A stretch of DNA of 64,000 nt, from assembly GCF_005298075.1 (NCBI RefSeq), contig NZ_SZZH01000001.1, forward strand, positions 2,108,001-2,172,000, given 5' to 3'. The notes beneath the pieces were generated by a model. It saw nothing but the letters and a program-made list of their open reading frames with translations, was not told the DNA's origin and made no database searches. Below are positions 32,577 to 41,105 of this stretch, one piece after another; the stretch's first letter is position 1, and each line of letters begins with the position of its first letter. The position numbers and the translations under genes were made by a program. The stretch comes from Nakamurella flava (lineage in GTDB: Bacteria > Actinomycetota > Actinomycetes > Mycobacteriales > Nakamurellaceae).

Positions 32577-34403
32577 ATGCCGGTGCTCTCCGCCGTCGCC
32601 GATGGCGACCGATCGTCGTCCCCCGTCGGGGACGACCACCCGGGGGGCATCCCACCGGTGTCGTCCGCCGACCTCGACGACCCCGCCCGTCTGCGGGGGG
32701 CGTCGGTCGGCGAACCCCTCGACCCGGACGAGGCCCGGACGGACCCGGCCACCGGCGTGGTAGGCATCGGCGAGATCCCCCCGATCCGCCGCCCGCGCGC
32801 AGCCCGCCGGCTGCTCCCGCCCCCGCCGACGGACCGGCTGCGCGGCTGGGTGGTCACCCTGCTGCTGTCGACCATCGCGGCCGTGGTGCGGCTGGTCGAC
32901 CTGGGGAGCAAGGCCGACGGCGGCACCCCGCTCTTCGACGAGAAGTACTACGCCATCCAGGCCTGGGAGATGCTCCGCAACGGCGGCATCGAGGACAACC
33001 AGGCCTACGGGGTGGTCGTGCATCCACCGCTGGGCAAGCAGCTCATCGCCATCGGCGAGGCGTTGTTCGGCTACACGCCGTTCGGCTGGCGGTTCGCCTC
33101 CGCGGTGGCCGGGGTGCTCTGCGTGGCCATCATCATCCGGGCGGCCCGGCGGTTGACGGGCTCCACCCTCCTCGGCGGGATCGCCGGGGTCCTGCTGATC
33201 TGCGACGGCGTCAGCCACGTCATGGCCCGCACGGCGCTGCTCGACGTCTTCCAGGCCCTGTTCGTGCTGGCCGCGTTCGCCTGCGTCATCGCCGACCGGG
33301 ATCAGGTACGTCGACGCCTGCACGAGAGCCTGGCCGGGGCCGTCGAGGTGGCGAGCAGCCGCGGAGCCTGGGCGGGGGCCGCGCTCGGGGCGCGGTGGTG
33401 GCGGTTCGGGGCCGGCGTCTTCCTGGGTCTGGCCACCGGCATCAAGTGGTCCGGGGCCTACTGGGTCATCGCCTTCCTGGTCATGGTCTTCGTCTGGGAC
33501 GTGTGCGGACGTCGGGAGGTCGGTGTCCGGCGCCCGGTTCGGGCCGCCGTGCGGCGCGATCTGCTGCCGACCATCTGGTCCCTGGGGGTCGTCCCGCTGC
33601 TGGTCTACGTCGGTAGCTGGTGGGCCTGGTTCGCCTCCGAGACCGCGTGGGCCCGGCACATCCTGGTGGCCACCGCCAACAACCGCAACGACTGGAAGAG
33701 CAGCACGCTTTACGAGCTGGGTGCGCTGTGGAAGAACTCGCTGTGGCAGTGGACGTGGAAGATGCTCGACTTCCACTCGCACCTGCTCACCCCGACCGAT
33801 CCGAGCAAGCGCCATCCGTGGGAGTCCAAGCCCTGGACGTGGCCGCTGAGCACCCGGCCGGTGCTGTTCTACTCCCCCGGCACCGGGGACGGCTGTGGGC
33901 AGGGGCGCACCGACTGCGTGAGCCGCATCTTCCTGGTCGGCACACCCGCCCTGTGGTGGGTGTCGCTGTTCGTCCTGGTGTGGGCGCTGTGGAAGGCGGT
34001 CGGGCGATTGGACTGGCGGTACGCGGCGGTGCTCGTCGCCTACGGCGCGGGCTACCTCCCGTGGTTCACCAACCTCGACCGGCAGATGTACTTCTTCTAC
34101 GCCACCCCGCTGGCCCCGTTCCTGGTGCTGGGGATCGTGCTGGTGCTGGGCGACATCCTGGGGCCGGCCCGTCGACCGGCGGTGACCGGCGCACCACCCG
34201 GGTCGTCCGGGACACCGCCGACCGGCCGGACACGACTGCTCGGCGAAGTGGGCGTGGAACGCCGGCTGCTGTCGGTGGCCGTCGTCGCGATCTACGTCGG
34301 TCTGGTCGTGGCCAACTTCATCTGGTTGTGGCCGATCCTCGTCGGCGCTCCGATCACCCCGGAACGACTGACGATGGAGACCTGGCTGCCGTCCTGGGGA
34401 TGA
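32577..34403 (+). CDS. pmt: dolichyl-phosphate-mannose--protein mannosyltransferase (Pmt, GT39)
   Basis: 608 residues. A membrane enzyme that transfers mannose from polyprenyl-phosphate-mannose to Ser/Thr of secreted proteins. A polar N-terminus of about 85 residues is followed by multiple hydrophobic segments. The first outer loop has the catalytic acidic pair in FDEKYYAIQAWEMLRNGG, and YGVVVHPPLGKQLIAIGE follows, both diagnostic of PMTs. Later are VMARTALLDVFQALFVL, GLATGIKWSGAYW and LDRQMYFFYATPLAPFL. Such enzymes modify lipoproteins and Rpf-like exported proteins in actinobacteria, and Ser-rich linkers such as that of the nearby Rpf are plausible substrates. Divergent from rsmI. Confidence 0.94.
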   Translation: MPVLSAVADGDRSSSPVGDDHPGGIPPVSSADLDDPARLRGASVGEPLDPDEARTDPATGVVGIGEIPPIRRPRAARRLLPPPPTDRLRGWVVTLLLSTIAAVVRLVDLGSKADGGTPLFDEKYYAIQAWEMLRNGGIEDNQAYGVVVHPPLGKQLIAIGEALFGYTPFGWRFASAVAGVLCVAIIIRAARRLTGSTLLGGIAGVLLICDGVSHVMARTALLDVFQALFVLAAFACVIADRDQVRRRLHESLAGAVEVASSRGAWAGAALGARWWRFGAGVFLGLATGIKWSGAYWVIAFLVMVFVWDVCGRREVGVRRPVRAAVRRDLLPTIWSLGVVPLLVYVGSWWAWFASETAWARHILVATANNRNDWKSSTLYELGALWKNSLWQWTWKMLDFHSHLLTPTDPSKRHPWESKPWTWPLSTRPVLFYSPGTGDGCGQGRTDCVSRIFLVGTPALWWVSLFVLVWALWKAVGRLDWRYAAVLVAYGAGYLPWFTNLDRQMYFFYATPLAPFLVLGIVLVLGDILGPARRPAVTGAPPGSSGTPPTGRTRLLGEVGVERRLLSVAVVAIYVGLVVANFIWLWPILVGAPITPERLTMETWLPSWG

Positions 34404-34585
34404 TCTTGGAACCCGGGTTGACGACCCGTCGGAGGGGTACCGGGCAGTGGGATCGACGCGCGGGTTAGGGTCGGAACCGGGTGGATCGGCGGCGACGCCG
34501 ATCCAGCAGAATCGCCAGTCCGCGAACCCGGCCGGGCCCCGGCCACGCGAGCGGGCGACCGCCCCATTCTCGGCAGGAGGAACAC

Positions 34586-35209
34586 ATGGCGCAGTACACG
34601 TTGCCGGATCTTCCCTATGACTACGGCGCACTCGAGCCGTTCATCTCCGGGCAGATCATGGAGTTGCACCACGACAAGCACCACGCGACCTACGTCGCGG
34701 GCGCGAACACGGCCCTGGAGCAGATGGCGGAGGCCCGGGACAAGGACTCCTTCGCCAACATCAACGGCCTCGAGAAGAACCTGGCCTTCAACCTCGGTGG
34801 TCACATCAACCACTCGATCTTCTGGCCGAACCTGTCGCCGGACGGCGGGGACAGCCCCGACGGCGAGCTGGCCGCGGCCATCGACGAGTTCTTCGGCTCG
34901 TTCGACGGCTTCCGTCGGCAGTTCACCGCCAACGCCGGCGCCATCCAGGGCTCCGGCTGGTCGATCCTGGCCTGGGACACCCTCGGCCAGCGGCTGAACA
35001 TCATGCAGCTGTTCGACCAGCAGGGGAACCTGCCGGCCGCACAGATCCCGATCGTGCTGCTCGACATGTGGGAGCACGCCTTCTACCTGCAGTACAAGAA
35101 CGTCAAGCCGGACTACGTCAAGGCCTGGTGGAACGTCGTCAACTGGGCCGACGCGGCGGCGCGCTTCGAGGCGGCCCGGTCCAAGACCGGTGGCCTGATC
35201 ACCCTGTAG
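34586..35209 (+). CDS. sodA: superoxide dismutase (Fe/Mn family)
   Basis: 207 residues; ATG preceded by AGGAGG. It dismutes superoxide in the cytoplasm. Metal ligands are in the expected places: His in [13 protein letters not shown], His in [12 protein letters not shown], and Asp and His in [13 protein letters not shown]. The [11 protein letters not shown] segment and [16 protein letters not shown] end are typical of actinobacterial enzymes. Whether Mn or Fe is used cannot be settled from sequence. Its own hairpin terminator follows. Confidence 0.96.
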   Translation: MAQYTLPDLPYDYGALEPFISGQIMELHHDKHHATYVAGANTALEQMAEARDKDSFANINGLEKNLAFNLGGHINHSIFWPNLSPDGGDSPDGELAAAIDEFFGSFDGFRRQFTANAGAIQGSGWSILAWDTLGQRLNIMQLFDQQGNLPAAQIPIVLLDMWEHAFYLQYKNVKPDYVKAWWNVVNWADAAARFEAARSKTGGLITL

Positions 35210-35226
35210 TCCCGTACGTCTCGTCG

Positions 35227-35260
35227 GCGGTCCCGTGTCCGGTTCCGGACGCGGGGCCGC
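35227..35260 (+). terminator. hairpin terminator after sodA
   Basis: 16-base arms with two G-U pairs around a TT loop, 17 bases past the sodA stop, followed by TTGTCGTT. Confidence 0.65.
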
Positions 35261-35276
35261 TTGTCGTTCCGGGGTG

Positions 35277-36170
35277 TCAGCCGTACGGCAACGGGGCCAG
35301 GACCGGTCGGTGGATGCCCAGGCGAGCGGCCAGCCGGCGGGCGTCGTAGGGTGCCCGGGCCTGGAAGTCGTTGTCGAAGTAGACATGCACCTGCTGAACG
35401 CCGGGCCGGTCGGCCCATTCCCGTACCCGTCCCGCCCAGTACTCGATGCCGGCATCGGTGTAGCCGGAGACATACAGCTCCTGATCGCCGTGCAGCCGCA
35501 CGTAGACCAGGTCGGCGGTGACCTGGTCGACCCAGACGAAGCGCTGTGCGGTGTCCGCGACGACGAGCGCGATGCCGTACCGGCGGCACAGCTGGTAGAA
35601 CTCCTCGGTCGCGAACGTCGGTGAGCGCACCTCGATGGCGTGCCGCAGTGGTCGGACGGGCTGGGCGCCGAACCCGTTCGGATCGGGTCGCGACTCCTTC
35701 CACCGTTCCAGCAGCCGATCCTCGATACCGGCCGCCAGGTGCGCTGCCTGCTGCGTGTCGGTGGGCAACCGCTCGAAGAACGCGGTCAGCTTGTCGACAT
35801 CGAACCGGAACCATTCCGGCAGCTGCCACAGCAGGGGACCCAGCTGCTCCCCCAGTTCCAGTAGGCCGGAGCCGAAGAAGTTGGCCAGGGCCTGATCGAC
35901 CGGCTTCTCCACCGATCCCAGTTTGCGCAGGTGGGTGATGAACCGGCTGCCCTTGACGGCGAAGACGGTGTCGGGCGGCACGACCGACCGCCACCGGCGG
36001 TAGCTGCTCGGCCGCTGCAACGAGTAGAACGAGCCGTTGATCTCGAGCGCGTCGAAAGCCGCTCCGGCGTAGTCGATCTCGCGGCGCTGCGGCCAGGCCG
36101 GCGGGTAGAACCGGCCCCGCCAGTGCGGATAGGTCCAGCCCGAGACACCGATCCGGATCTGCGCCGTCAC
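35277..36170 (-). CDS. DUF72 family protein
   Basis: 297 residues from a GTG overlapping the preceding gene's stop by four bases. The N-terminus RIGVSGWTYPHWRGRFYPP is the DUF72 signature, followed by FDALEINGSFYSLQRPSSYRRW, VFAVKGSRFITHLRKL, a WQLPEWFRFD segment, HAIEVRSPTF and the C-terminal VYVRLHGDQELYVSGYT and HVYFDNDFQARAPYDA. DUF72 proteins have a TIM-barrel fold of unknown function. Tight coupling to a thiamine-binding domain gene suggests a joint role, but I know of no established one. Confidence 0.85.
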   Translation of the reverse strand: MTAQIRIGVSGWTYPHWRGRFYPPAWPQRREIDYAGAAFDALEINGSFYSLQRPSSYRRWRSVVPPDTVFAVKGSRFITHLRKLGSVEKPVDQALANFFGSGLLELGEQLGPLLWQLPEWFRFDVDKLTAFFERLPTDTQQAAHLAAGIEDRLLERWKESRPDPNGFGAQPVRPLRHAIEVRSPTFATEEFYQLCRRYGIALVVADTAQRFVWVDQVTADLVYVRLHGDQELYVSGYTDAGIEYWAGRVREWADRPGVQQVHVYFDNDFQARAPYDARRLAARLGIHRPVLAPLPYG

Positions 36171-36508
36171 CCGCCGGCCGCCTCCGGTGGGAGGTCGTCC
36201 AGCAGCCGACCGACCCGCTCGACCTTGCCGGTGAGTTCGCCGGTGTGGCCGGGCCGGATGTCCGCCTTCAGTACCAGCGAGACCCGACTGCCGTAGGGAC
36301 CGACCGCGGCGCAGGCCCGGCGGACGACGTCCATGCATTCATCCCAGTCCCCCTCGACCGTGGTGAACATGGCGTCGGTGCTGTGCGGCAGGCCGGAATC
36401 CCGCACCACCCGCAGGGCCTTCGCGACGGCGATCGAGACCGAACCGGGTTCCTCGCCCGCGGGCAGCTCGCCCGGACCGGACGGGGCGACGGAGAACGCG
36501 ATCAGCAT
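36167..36508 (-). CDS. thiamine-binding (MTH1187/YkoF-like, DUF77) protein
   Basis: 113 residues. The sequence MLIAFSVAPSG at the start, VSIAVAKALRVVRDSGLPHS, AMFTTVEGDWDECMDVVRRACAA and VSLVLKADIRPGHTG match the small DUF77/MTH1187 fold, several members of which bind thiamine. The protein is cytoplasmic with no membrane segment. It overlaps the DUF72 gene by four bases. A TAGGTT box six bases before ATG and the absence of a Shine-Dalgarno suggest a leaderless transcript. Confidence 0.8.
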   Translation of the reverse strand: MLIAFSVAPSGPGELPAGEEPGSVSIAVAKALRVVRDSGLPHSTDAMFTTVEGDWDECMDVVRRACAAVGPYGSRVSLVLKADIRPGHTGELTGKVERVGRLLDDLPPEAAGG

Positions 36509-36514
36509 TCCCCG

Positions 36515-36520
36515 AACCTA
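36515..36520 (-). promoter_or_regulatory. -10 box of a leaderless promoter (thiamine-binding/DUF72 operon)
   Basis: TAGGTT, six bases (CGGGGA), then ATG on the minus strand. Confidence 0.45.
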
Positions 36521-36639
36521 CGCACCGTCCGACCCGGCCGCGCGGGCTGCCCGCATCGACATGGTCGACCCGGTTGGTGCAGCCGACGTCCGGTCACCTG
36601 TGGCACGTCGGCATGTGGTGACGACCGGATCGACCAGCT

Positions 36640-37503
36640 CTACTCGGCGGCCTTGGCGGTGGCCCGCTGGTTGGCCTTCTGCAGGGCTTCCACCAGCTCG
36701 TCCTTGCTCATCCGCGAGCGGCCGGGCACGTCCAGTTCCTGGGCCAGCTTGTACAGGTGGGCCCGCGACGCCGTGGCGTCCACCCCGCCCGCGGTCTCGC
36801 CCCCGAACCGGTCGGGCGACGCGGCCCGGGAATCCGAGGGGCCGGGCTCGTCCTTGGCCTCCCAATGGTCGCCGACCTTCTCGTAGGTGTGCTTGAGCGC
36901 CGCGAACGCTGTGCGGTGAGCCCGCTCGCCCTCGCCGTACTGCTCGACGGCGGACTCGTGGACGGCGGTGTAGGTCTCCTGCGCGTGCTCATCGGATCGG
37001 GCGACCGTGCTGGGCAGGTCCGCGGTCCGCCGCCGGTTGGCCGGACGGGGCGCGGGGGTGCGACCGCTGGACTTGCCGTCCGACTTGGTCGCCCCGGAGC
37101 TACTCGAAGAGGCTGCCGGGGACGTGGTCGTCGACCCACCCGAGGACTTCTTCGCGGCAGCCTTGCCGCCGGCACGCTTCACGCTCGCGGGCTTCTTGCC
37201 CTCGGCCTTCTTGCCGGCCGTCCTCTTGGTGTCGGCCTTCTTGCTGGCCGTCCTCTTGGTGTCGGCCTTCTTGCTGGCCGTCTTCTTGGTGTCGGCTTTC
37301 TTGCTGGCCTTCTTCTTGGCGTCGGCCGCCTTCTTGGCGTCGGCCTTCTTCTTCGCGTCGGCCTTCTTCTTCGCGTCAGCCTTCTTCTTCGCGTCAGCCG
37401 CCTTCTTGGCGTCAGCCCTCTTCTTCTTCTGAGCGGCCTCGGCCGCGGCCTTCTTCTTCGCGTCAGCCTTGTCCGAGCCGTTCTTGCTACCCGACTTCGC
37501 CAT
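36640..37503 (-). CDS. histone H1-like, Lys/Ala-repeat protein with ChaB and Rho N-like domains
   Basis: 287 residues in three parts. Residues 1 to about 150 are extremely basic, built from repeats of ADAKKK/KADAKK and SKKADTKRTA, then Ser/Thr-rich and Arg-rich stretches, like histone H1 tails. Residues about 165-215 match ChaB (ARSDEHAQETYTAVHESAVEQYG and AAFALKHTYEKVGDHWEAKD-like). The last 45 residues (SRAHLYKLAQELDVPGRSRM and SKDELVEALQKAN) resemble the Rho N-terminal/SAP-like fold. I infer a nucleoid-associated DNA- or RNA-binding protein. The near-identical codons of the repeat tract make it prone to length change. Monocistronic as far as visible. Confidence 0.75.
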   Translation of the reverse strand: MAKSGSKNGSDKADAKKKAAAEAAQKKKRADAKKAADAKKKADAKKKADAKKKADAKKAADAKKKASKKADTKKTASKKADTKRTASKKADTKRTAGKKAEGKKPASVKRAGGKAAAKKSSGGSTTTSPAASSSSSGATKSDGKSSGRTPAPRPANRRRTADLPSTVARSDEHAQETYTAVHESAVEQYGEGERAHRTAFAALKHTYEKVGDHWEAKDEPGPSDSRAASPDRFGGETAGGVDATASRAHLYKLAQELDVPGRSRMSKDELVEALQKANQRATAKAAE

Positions 37504-37662
37504 CCCGATCTCCCTTCGCCACCGCCGCAGCGGTTCAGCGGTCGGTCGACCTCACCACATCGCGGGGCAACCCGTCATGTCCCCCGCCCGAACCCGGGTC
37601 ACACCGCCCCCGACAACAACGGCGTGATCCGGGTCCGGGCGAGGGAGGCGTGCTCGCCCTGG

Positions 37663-38523
37663 TCACCGACCGGACACGGCCTGCCGGACCGTGGTGGCGA
37701 ACAGCTCGGGCGCGGCGACGTGGGCGAAATGGTCGAGGTCGGGCAGGTCGGTGATGCCGGCGCCGGGGACGATGCCGACCAGTCGGTGGGCCGACTCGTA
37801 CAGGAACGCAGTGGTTCCCGTTCCGGCGATGAGGTGGGTCGGCGCGGTGATCGAGGCGTAGTGGTCGAGATCCGCACCCCGCGCGTCGATCTGTTCCAGC
37901 TCCCGGACCCAGGTCGGCGTCAGCGGCACGCACTGGTCCCACAGCGGGGTCTGCCGGACGTAAGGGATGGCCTCGGCGGGCAGGCGGACGAAGTTCACCA
38001 GGGCGTGTTCGAGGGCGCCGTCCAGATCACCGGCGTCCACCAGTTCCCGGTACCGGGCCAGACCGGCGCCGGCCACCGGGCCGTGAACGGCCAGCGGCGG
38101 CTCGAACAGGATCAGGGTCCCGTCCAGAGGCAGCCGTTCGGCGTACGCCAGCGTGCACAGGGCACCGTAGGAGTGCCCCAGCAGGTGCGCCCCCGGCCCG
38201 GCGACCGCCATCATCGCGGCGATGTCGTCGACCTCGGTCGACAGGTCATAGGTGGCGTGGTCGCCGCTGCGGCCGCGACCCCGGCGGTCGTGGACGAAAC
38301 AGGTGAAGTGCTCGGCCAGGTGCTCGGTGGCCGGCAACCACTGGTCGCCGGTCGCGATGCTGCCGTGGGTGATCACCAGGGCCGGGCCGGAACCGCGGCG
38401 GTAGTAGCCCAGGGTGGTGCCATCGGCCGAGAGGGTGGTGCCGTACTCGACGGGCGGGGTCACGGCATCGGCCGTGGCAGAGCCCGTCCGGGCGTCGGCG
38501 ATCACAGTCGCGTCACTCGTCAT
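37663..38523 (-). CDS. alpha/beta hydrolase
   Basis: 286 residues; ATG preceded by AGGAGG. Fold features: YYRRGSGPALVITHGSIATGDQW (oxyanion HG), CFVHDRRGRGRSGD, the nucleophile elbow LLGHSYGALCTLAYAERL with Ser, and the catalytic His in LDHFAHVAAPELF. The usual Asp before TAFLYE is replaced by small residues (AGTGTTAFL), so the acid may be elsewhere. It lies 87 bases behind the PaaX-like regulator on the same strand. Its promoter shares a TTGACGCYCGTCG element with the salicylate operon promoter, so it may belong to that regulon, for example acting on an ester or thioester of the pathway. That role is inference. Confidence 0.75.
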   Translation of the reverse strand: MTSDATVIADARTGSATADAVTPPVEYGTTLSADGTTLGYYRRGSGPALVITHGSIATGDQWLPATEHLAEHFTCFVHDRRGRGRSGDHATYDLSTEVDDIAAMMAVAGPGAHLLGHSYGALCTLAYAERLPLDGTLILFEPPLAVHGPVAGAGLARYRELVDAGDLDGALEHALVNFVRLPAEAIPYVRQTPLWDQCVPLTPTWVRELEQIDARGADLDHYASITAPTHLIAGTGTTAFLYESAHRLVGIVPGAGITDLPDLDHFAHVAAPELFATTVRQAVSGR

Positions 38524-38561
38524 TGAGGTGCCTCCTGCGGCAGCGGAACGGAATGCCGACA

Positions 38562-38591
38562 AGTATGTGCCGTAATGGCGACGAGCGTCAA
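38562..38591 (-). promoter_or_regulatory. probable promoter of the hydrolase gene, with element shared with the salicylate operon
   Basis: On the minus strand TTGACG (38591-38586), 18 bases, CATACT (38567-38562). The 13 bases from the -35 box on match those at 39582-39594 except for one pyrimidine. Confidence 0.45.
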
Positions 38592-38610
38592 GAGAACGAC
38601 ACATATCTCG

Positions 38611-39513
38611 TCAGTCGGCGAGAACGGCCCCCAGGACGGCCTCCGCGGACGCCTTCAGCAGGTCGTGCGCGTCGATGAACAGCTCGAAGGCCCGTCGGCC
38701 CGGCCAGTCGTCCGGCACCAGCTCGGCCGGCAGATCGGGGTCCCGGAACGGGAAGCCGCGGTAGTCGCGCACCAGTCGCATGCGCAGGACCAACGCCTCC
38801 GCCCCCTGCGGGGGCTCGCGCCGACAGCGCCGCACCACCGGCTCCCAGCGCTGCAGCCAGGCCCGGTAGTCCCGGCCCAGTTCGTCGAGATCCCACGCCC
38901 GGCCAACCAGCTCGGCATCGGACGTGCCGTTGTCGCTGCGCGAACGGAAGACATCGAGCCGCACCGGCCCGTCGCCGGGGAAGGCCTCCGAGATGGCCGC
39001 AGCCCGGTCGTGCGGGCTGATCCAGACCGAGGGGGACAACGAGCCGAAACCCCACCAGGCCAGCCGTTTGCGCAGTTGATCACGCACGGCCCGCTCGGTC
39101 TCCGGCACCGAGTAGATGATCATCTGCCACTCCCCCGACCACGCCTCGTCGGCCCGGCGGAAGATGCGGTCGCGCCCTTCGTCGAGCAGTCGCCAGGCCG
39201 CATCGGTGAGGGCGTAGACGGTCTCCCGCCCCTCCCGTCTGCTGACCAGCCAGCCGTCCCGCCGCAGGCGCCCGACCACCACCCGCACGGTCGACTCCGG
39301 GATGTCGAAGAAACCCAGCAGCGTGCTCAGGTGACGCAGGCGGACTTCGCCGCCGCGGTACCGCAGGTAGTCGCCGAACAGGTCGAAGACCAGGGACCGC
39401 GGCTTGATGGTTGCACCCACCGCGTCCGCGTCGCCGTCCTCGACCACCGAATCCCCCTTCACTCCATCGTCTCTCCGGCCGGGCAGCACCGAACCGTCCA
39501 GCACCTTCGCCAT
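38611..39513 (-). CDS. PaaX family transcriptional regulator
   Basis: 300 residues; ATG preceded by AGAGGTG. After a 35-residue polar tail, the N-terminal winged helix (SLVFDLFGDYLRYRGGEVRL, STVRVVVGRLRRDGWLVSRREG and ETVYALTDAAW) is followed by the PaaX central region (WSGEWQMIIYSVPETERAVRDQLRKRLAWWGFG and WISPHDR) and the C-terminal domain ending in RRAFELFIDAHDLLKASA. PaaX repressors sense aryl-CoA such as phenylacetyl-CoA. It is divergent from the aromatic acid transporter gene at 39671. I infer that it controls the salicylate operon in response to a CoA thioester, plausibly salicylyl-CoA or gentisyl-CoA. Confidence 0.88.
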   Translation of the reverse strand: MAKVLDGSVLPGRRDDGVKGDSVVEDGDADAVGATIKPRSLVFDLFGDYLRYRGGEVRLRHLSTLLGFFDIPESTVRVVVGRLRRDGWLVSRREGRETVYALTDAAWRLLDEGRDRIFRRADEAWSGEWQMIIYSVPETERAVRDQLRKRLAWWGFGSLSPSVWISPHDRAAAISEAFPGDGPVRLDVFRSRSDNGTSDAELVGRAWDLDELGRDYRAWLQRWEPVVRRCRREPPQGAEALVLRMRLVRDYRGFPFRDPDLPAELVPDDWPGRRAFELFIDAHDLLKASAEAVLGAVLAD

Positions 39514-39581
39514 CGCTCACCTCTCCGGAGATCGTCGCACCACCCGATCCGCCCCACCCGACGCACTCATGTGCCATGATG

Positions 39582-39611
39582 TTGACGCCCGTCGTCAAAG
39601 TGTTGCATTGT
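39582..39611 (+). promoter_or_regulatory. promoter and possible PaaX operator of the salicylate operon
   Basis: TTGACG (39582-39587), 18 bases, CATTGT (39606-39611), 60 bases before the MFS start. TTGACG and CGTCAA (39593-39598) form an inverted repeat over the -35 region, a natural site for repression. Confidence 0.45.
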
Positions 39612-39670
39612 TGGGCGGACCGCGCAGCTCGACCTGCTGCCGTCCCCGCCCTCACCCTCGGAGGACACCG

Positions 39671-41011
39671 ATGTCCCGAGCTCCCGACCGCTCCGCGCGT
39701 CAGCGCCTCGTCGTCGTGCTGGTCTGCTTCGCCACCATCGTCTTCGACGGTTACGACCTGGTCGTCTACGGCACCACCGTGCCGGCCATCCTGGCCGACC
39801 AGCAGTGGGACGTCAGCCCGGCCCAGGCCGGCGCCATCGGCAGCTACGCCCTGATCGGCATGCTGATCGGGGCCCTTGCCATCGGGGCGCTGACCGACAT
39901 CGTGGGCCACCGGCGGGTCATGCTGCTGTGCATCACCTGGTTCTCGATCGCCATGGCCCTGACCTGGCTGGCCCCGAACCCGCAGGCCTTCGGGCTGCTG
40001 CGGTTCGTCGCCGGTCTCGGACTGGGCGGCGTCGTCCCCACCGCCATCGCGCTGACCGTGGAGTACTCGCGCCCGGAGCGACGTCAGTTCAACAACGCCG
40101 TGATGTACAGCGGGTACTCGGTCGGCGGCATCGGCGCGGCCGTGCTTGGACTGGCCCTGCTGCCGCAGCACGATTTCCGCCTGCTCTACCTGTTCGGCGC
40201 CCTGCCCCTGGTCGTGATCCTGCCCATCGCCTGGAAGTGGCTGCCGGAGTCGACCGCTTACCTGGTGTCCCGAGGACGACTCCGCGAGGCCCGCGCGCTG
40301 GCCGACCGGTACGGCCTGCAGGTTCCCGCCCTCCAGGCGGCAGCGGGGCACCTCGCCCCACCGAGCAGCCGGTCGAACGGGCTGCGGGTGCTCTTCTCCC
40401 GGCAGTACCTGGCCAGCACGCTGCTGTTCGCCGCGGCCAGCTTCTGCGGTCTGCTGCTCGTCTACGGCCTGAACACCTGGCTCCCGCGGATCATGCAGCA
40501 GGCCGGCTTCGGGTTGGGCAGTTCCCTGTCGTTCCTGCTCGTGCTCAACGTCGGCGCGGTGATTGGCGCCATCGGCGCGTCGTTCGTCGCCGACCGGGTC
40601 GGTATCCGTCCGGTCACCATCGCCGCCTTCGGGTGCGCCGCGGCCGCCGTCGTACTGCTGGCCGCGCACCAGCCGACCGCCGCCGTTTTCCTGCTCGTCG
40701 CCCTGGCCGGGTTGGGCTCGGTCGGCACGCAGATCCTGGTCAACGGGTACGTCGCCACCACCTATCCGGACGACGTCCGGGCCACCGCTCTGGGCTGGGC
40801 CCTGGGCATCGGCCGGCTGGGCGCGATCACCGGGCCGATCGCCGGCGGGCTGATCGCCGGCAACGGCCTCGGTTACCAGTGGAACTTCTACCTCTTCGCG
40901 GTGGTCGCCATGGCCGGGCTGCTGCTCATCGCCGCGGTCCCCGCCCAGCGTCGTCGAGCCGCCCGCACCAGCCGATCCCGCTCGATCCCGTTCGCGCGCC
41001 CGGCGCAGTAG
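39671..41011 (+). CDS. MFS transporter, aromatic acid:H+ symporter (AAHS) type
   Basis: 446 residues; ATG preceded by GGAGG. Twelve hydrophobic segments. The first contains the AAHS signature FDGYDLVVYGTTVPAIL, in which Asp residues are needed for transport. Loop 2-3 has GALTDIVGHRRVMLL, and PERRQFNNAVMYSGYSVGG follows. The second half contains YGLNTWLPRIMQQAGFGLG, also typical of PcaK/BenK-like permeases. First gene of the operon; the next genes degrade salicylate, so salicylate or a related hydroxybenzoate is the likely substrate, imported with protons. Confidence 0.88.
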   Translation: MSRAPDRSARQRLVVVLVCFATIVFDGYDLVVYGTTVPAILADQQWDVSPAQAGAIGSYALIGMLIGALAIGALTDIVGHRRVMLLCITWFSIAMALTWLAPNPQAFGLLRFVAGLGLGGVVPTAIALTVEYSRPERRQFNNAVMYSGYSVGGIGAAVLGLALLPQHDFRLLYLFGALPLVVILPIAWKWLPESTAYLVSRGRLREARALADRYGLQVPALQAAAGHLAPPSSRSNGLRVLFSRQYLASTLLFAAASFCGLLLVYGLNTWLPRIMQQAGFGLGSSLSFLLVLNVGAVIGAIGASFVADRVGIRPVTIAAFGCAAAAVVLLAAHQPTAAVFLLVALAGLGSVGTQILVNGYVATTYPDDVRATALGWALGIGRLGAITGPIAGGLIAGNGLGYQWNFYLFAVVAMAGLLLIAAVPAQRRRAARTSRSRSIPFARPAQ

Positions 41012-41105
41012 CGACGATCACCGAACGCATGACCCCGACCCGGTCCGGCCCGACACCCGGCCGCACCCGTGGTCCGATCCCCCAACGAATGAAGTGAGGT
41101 CGGCA

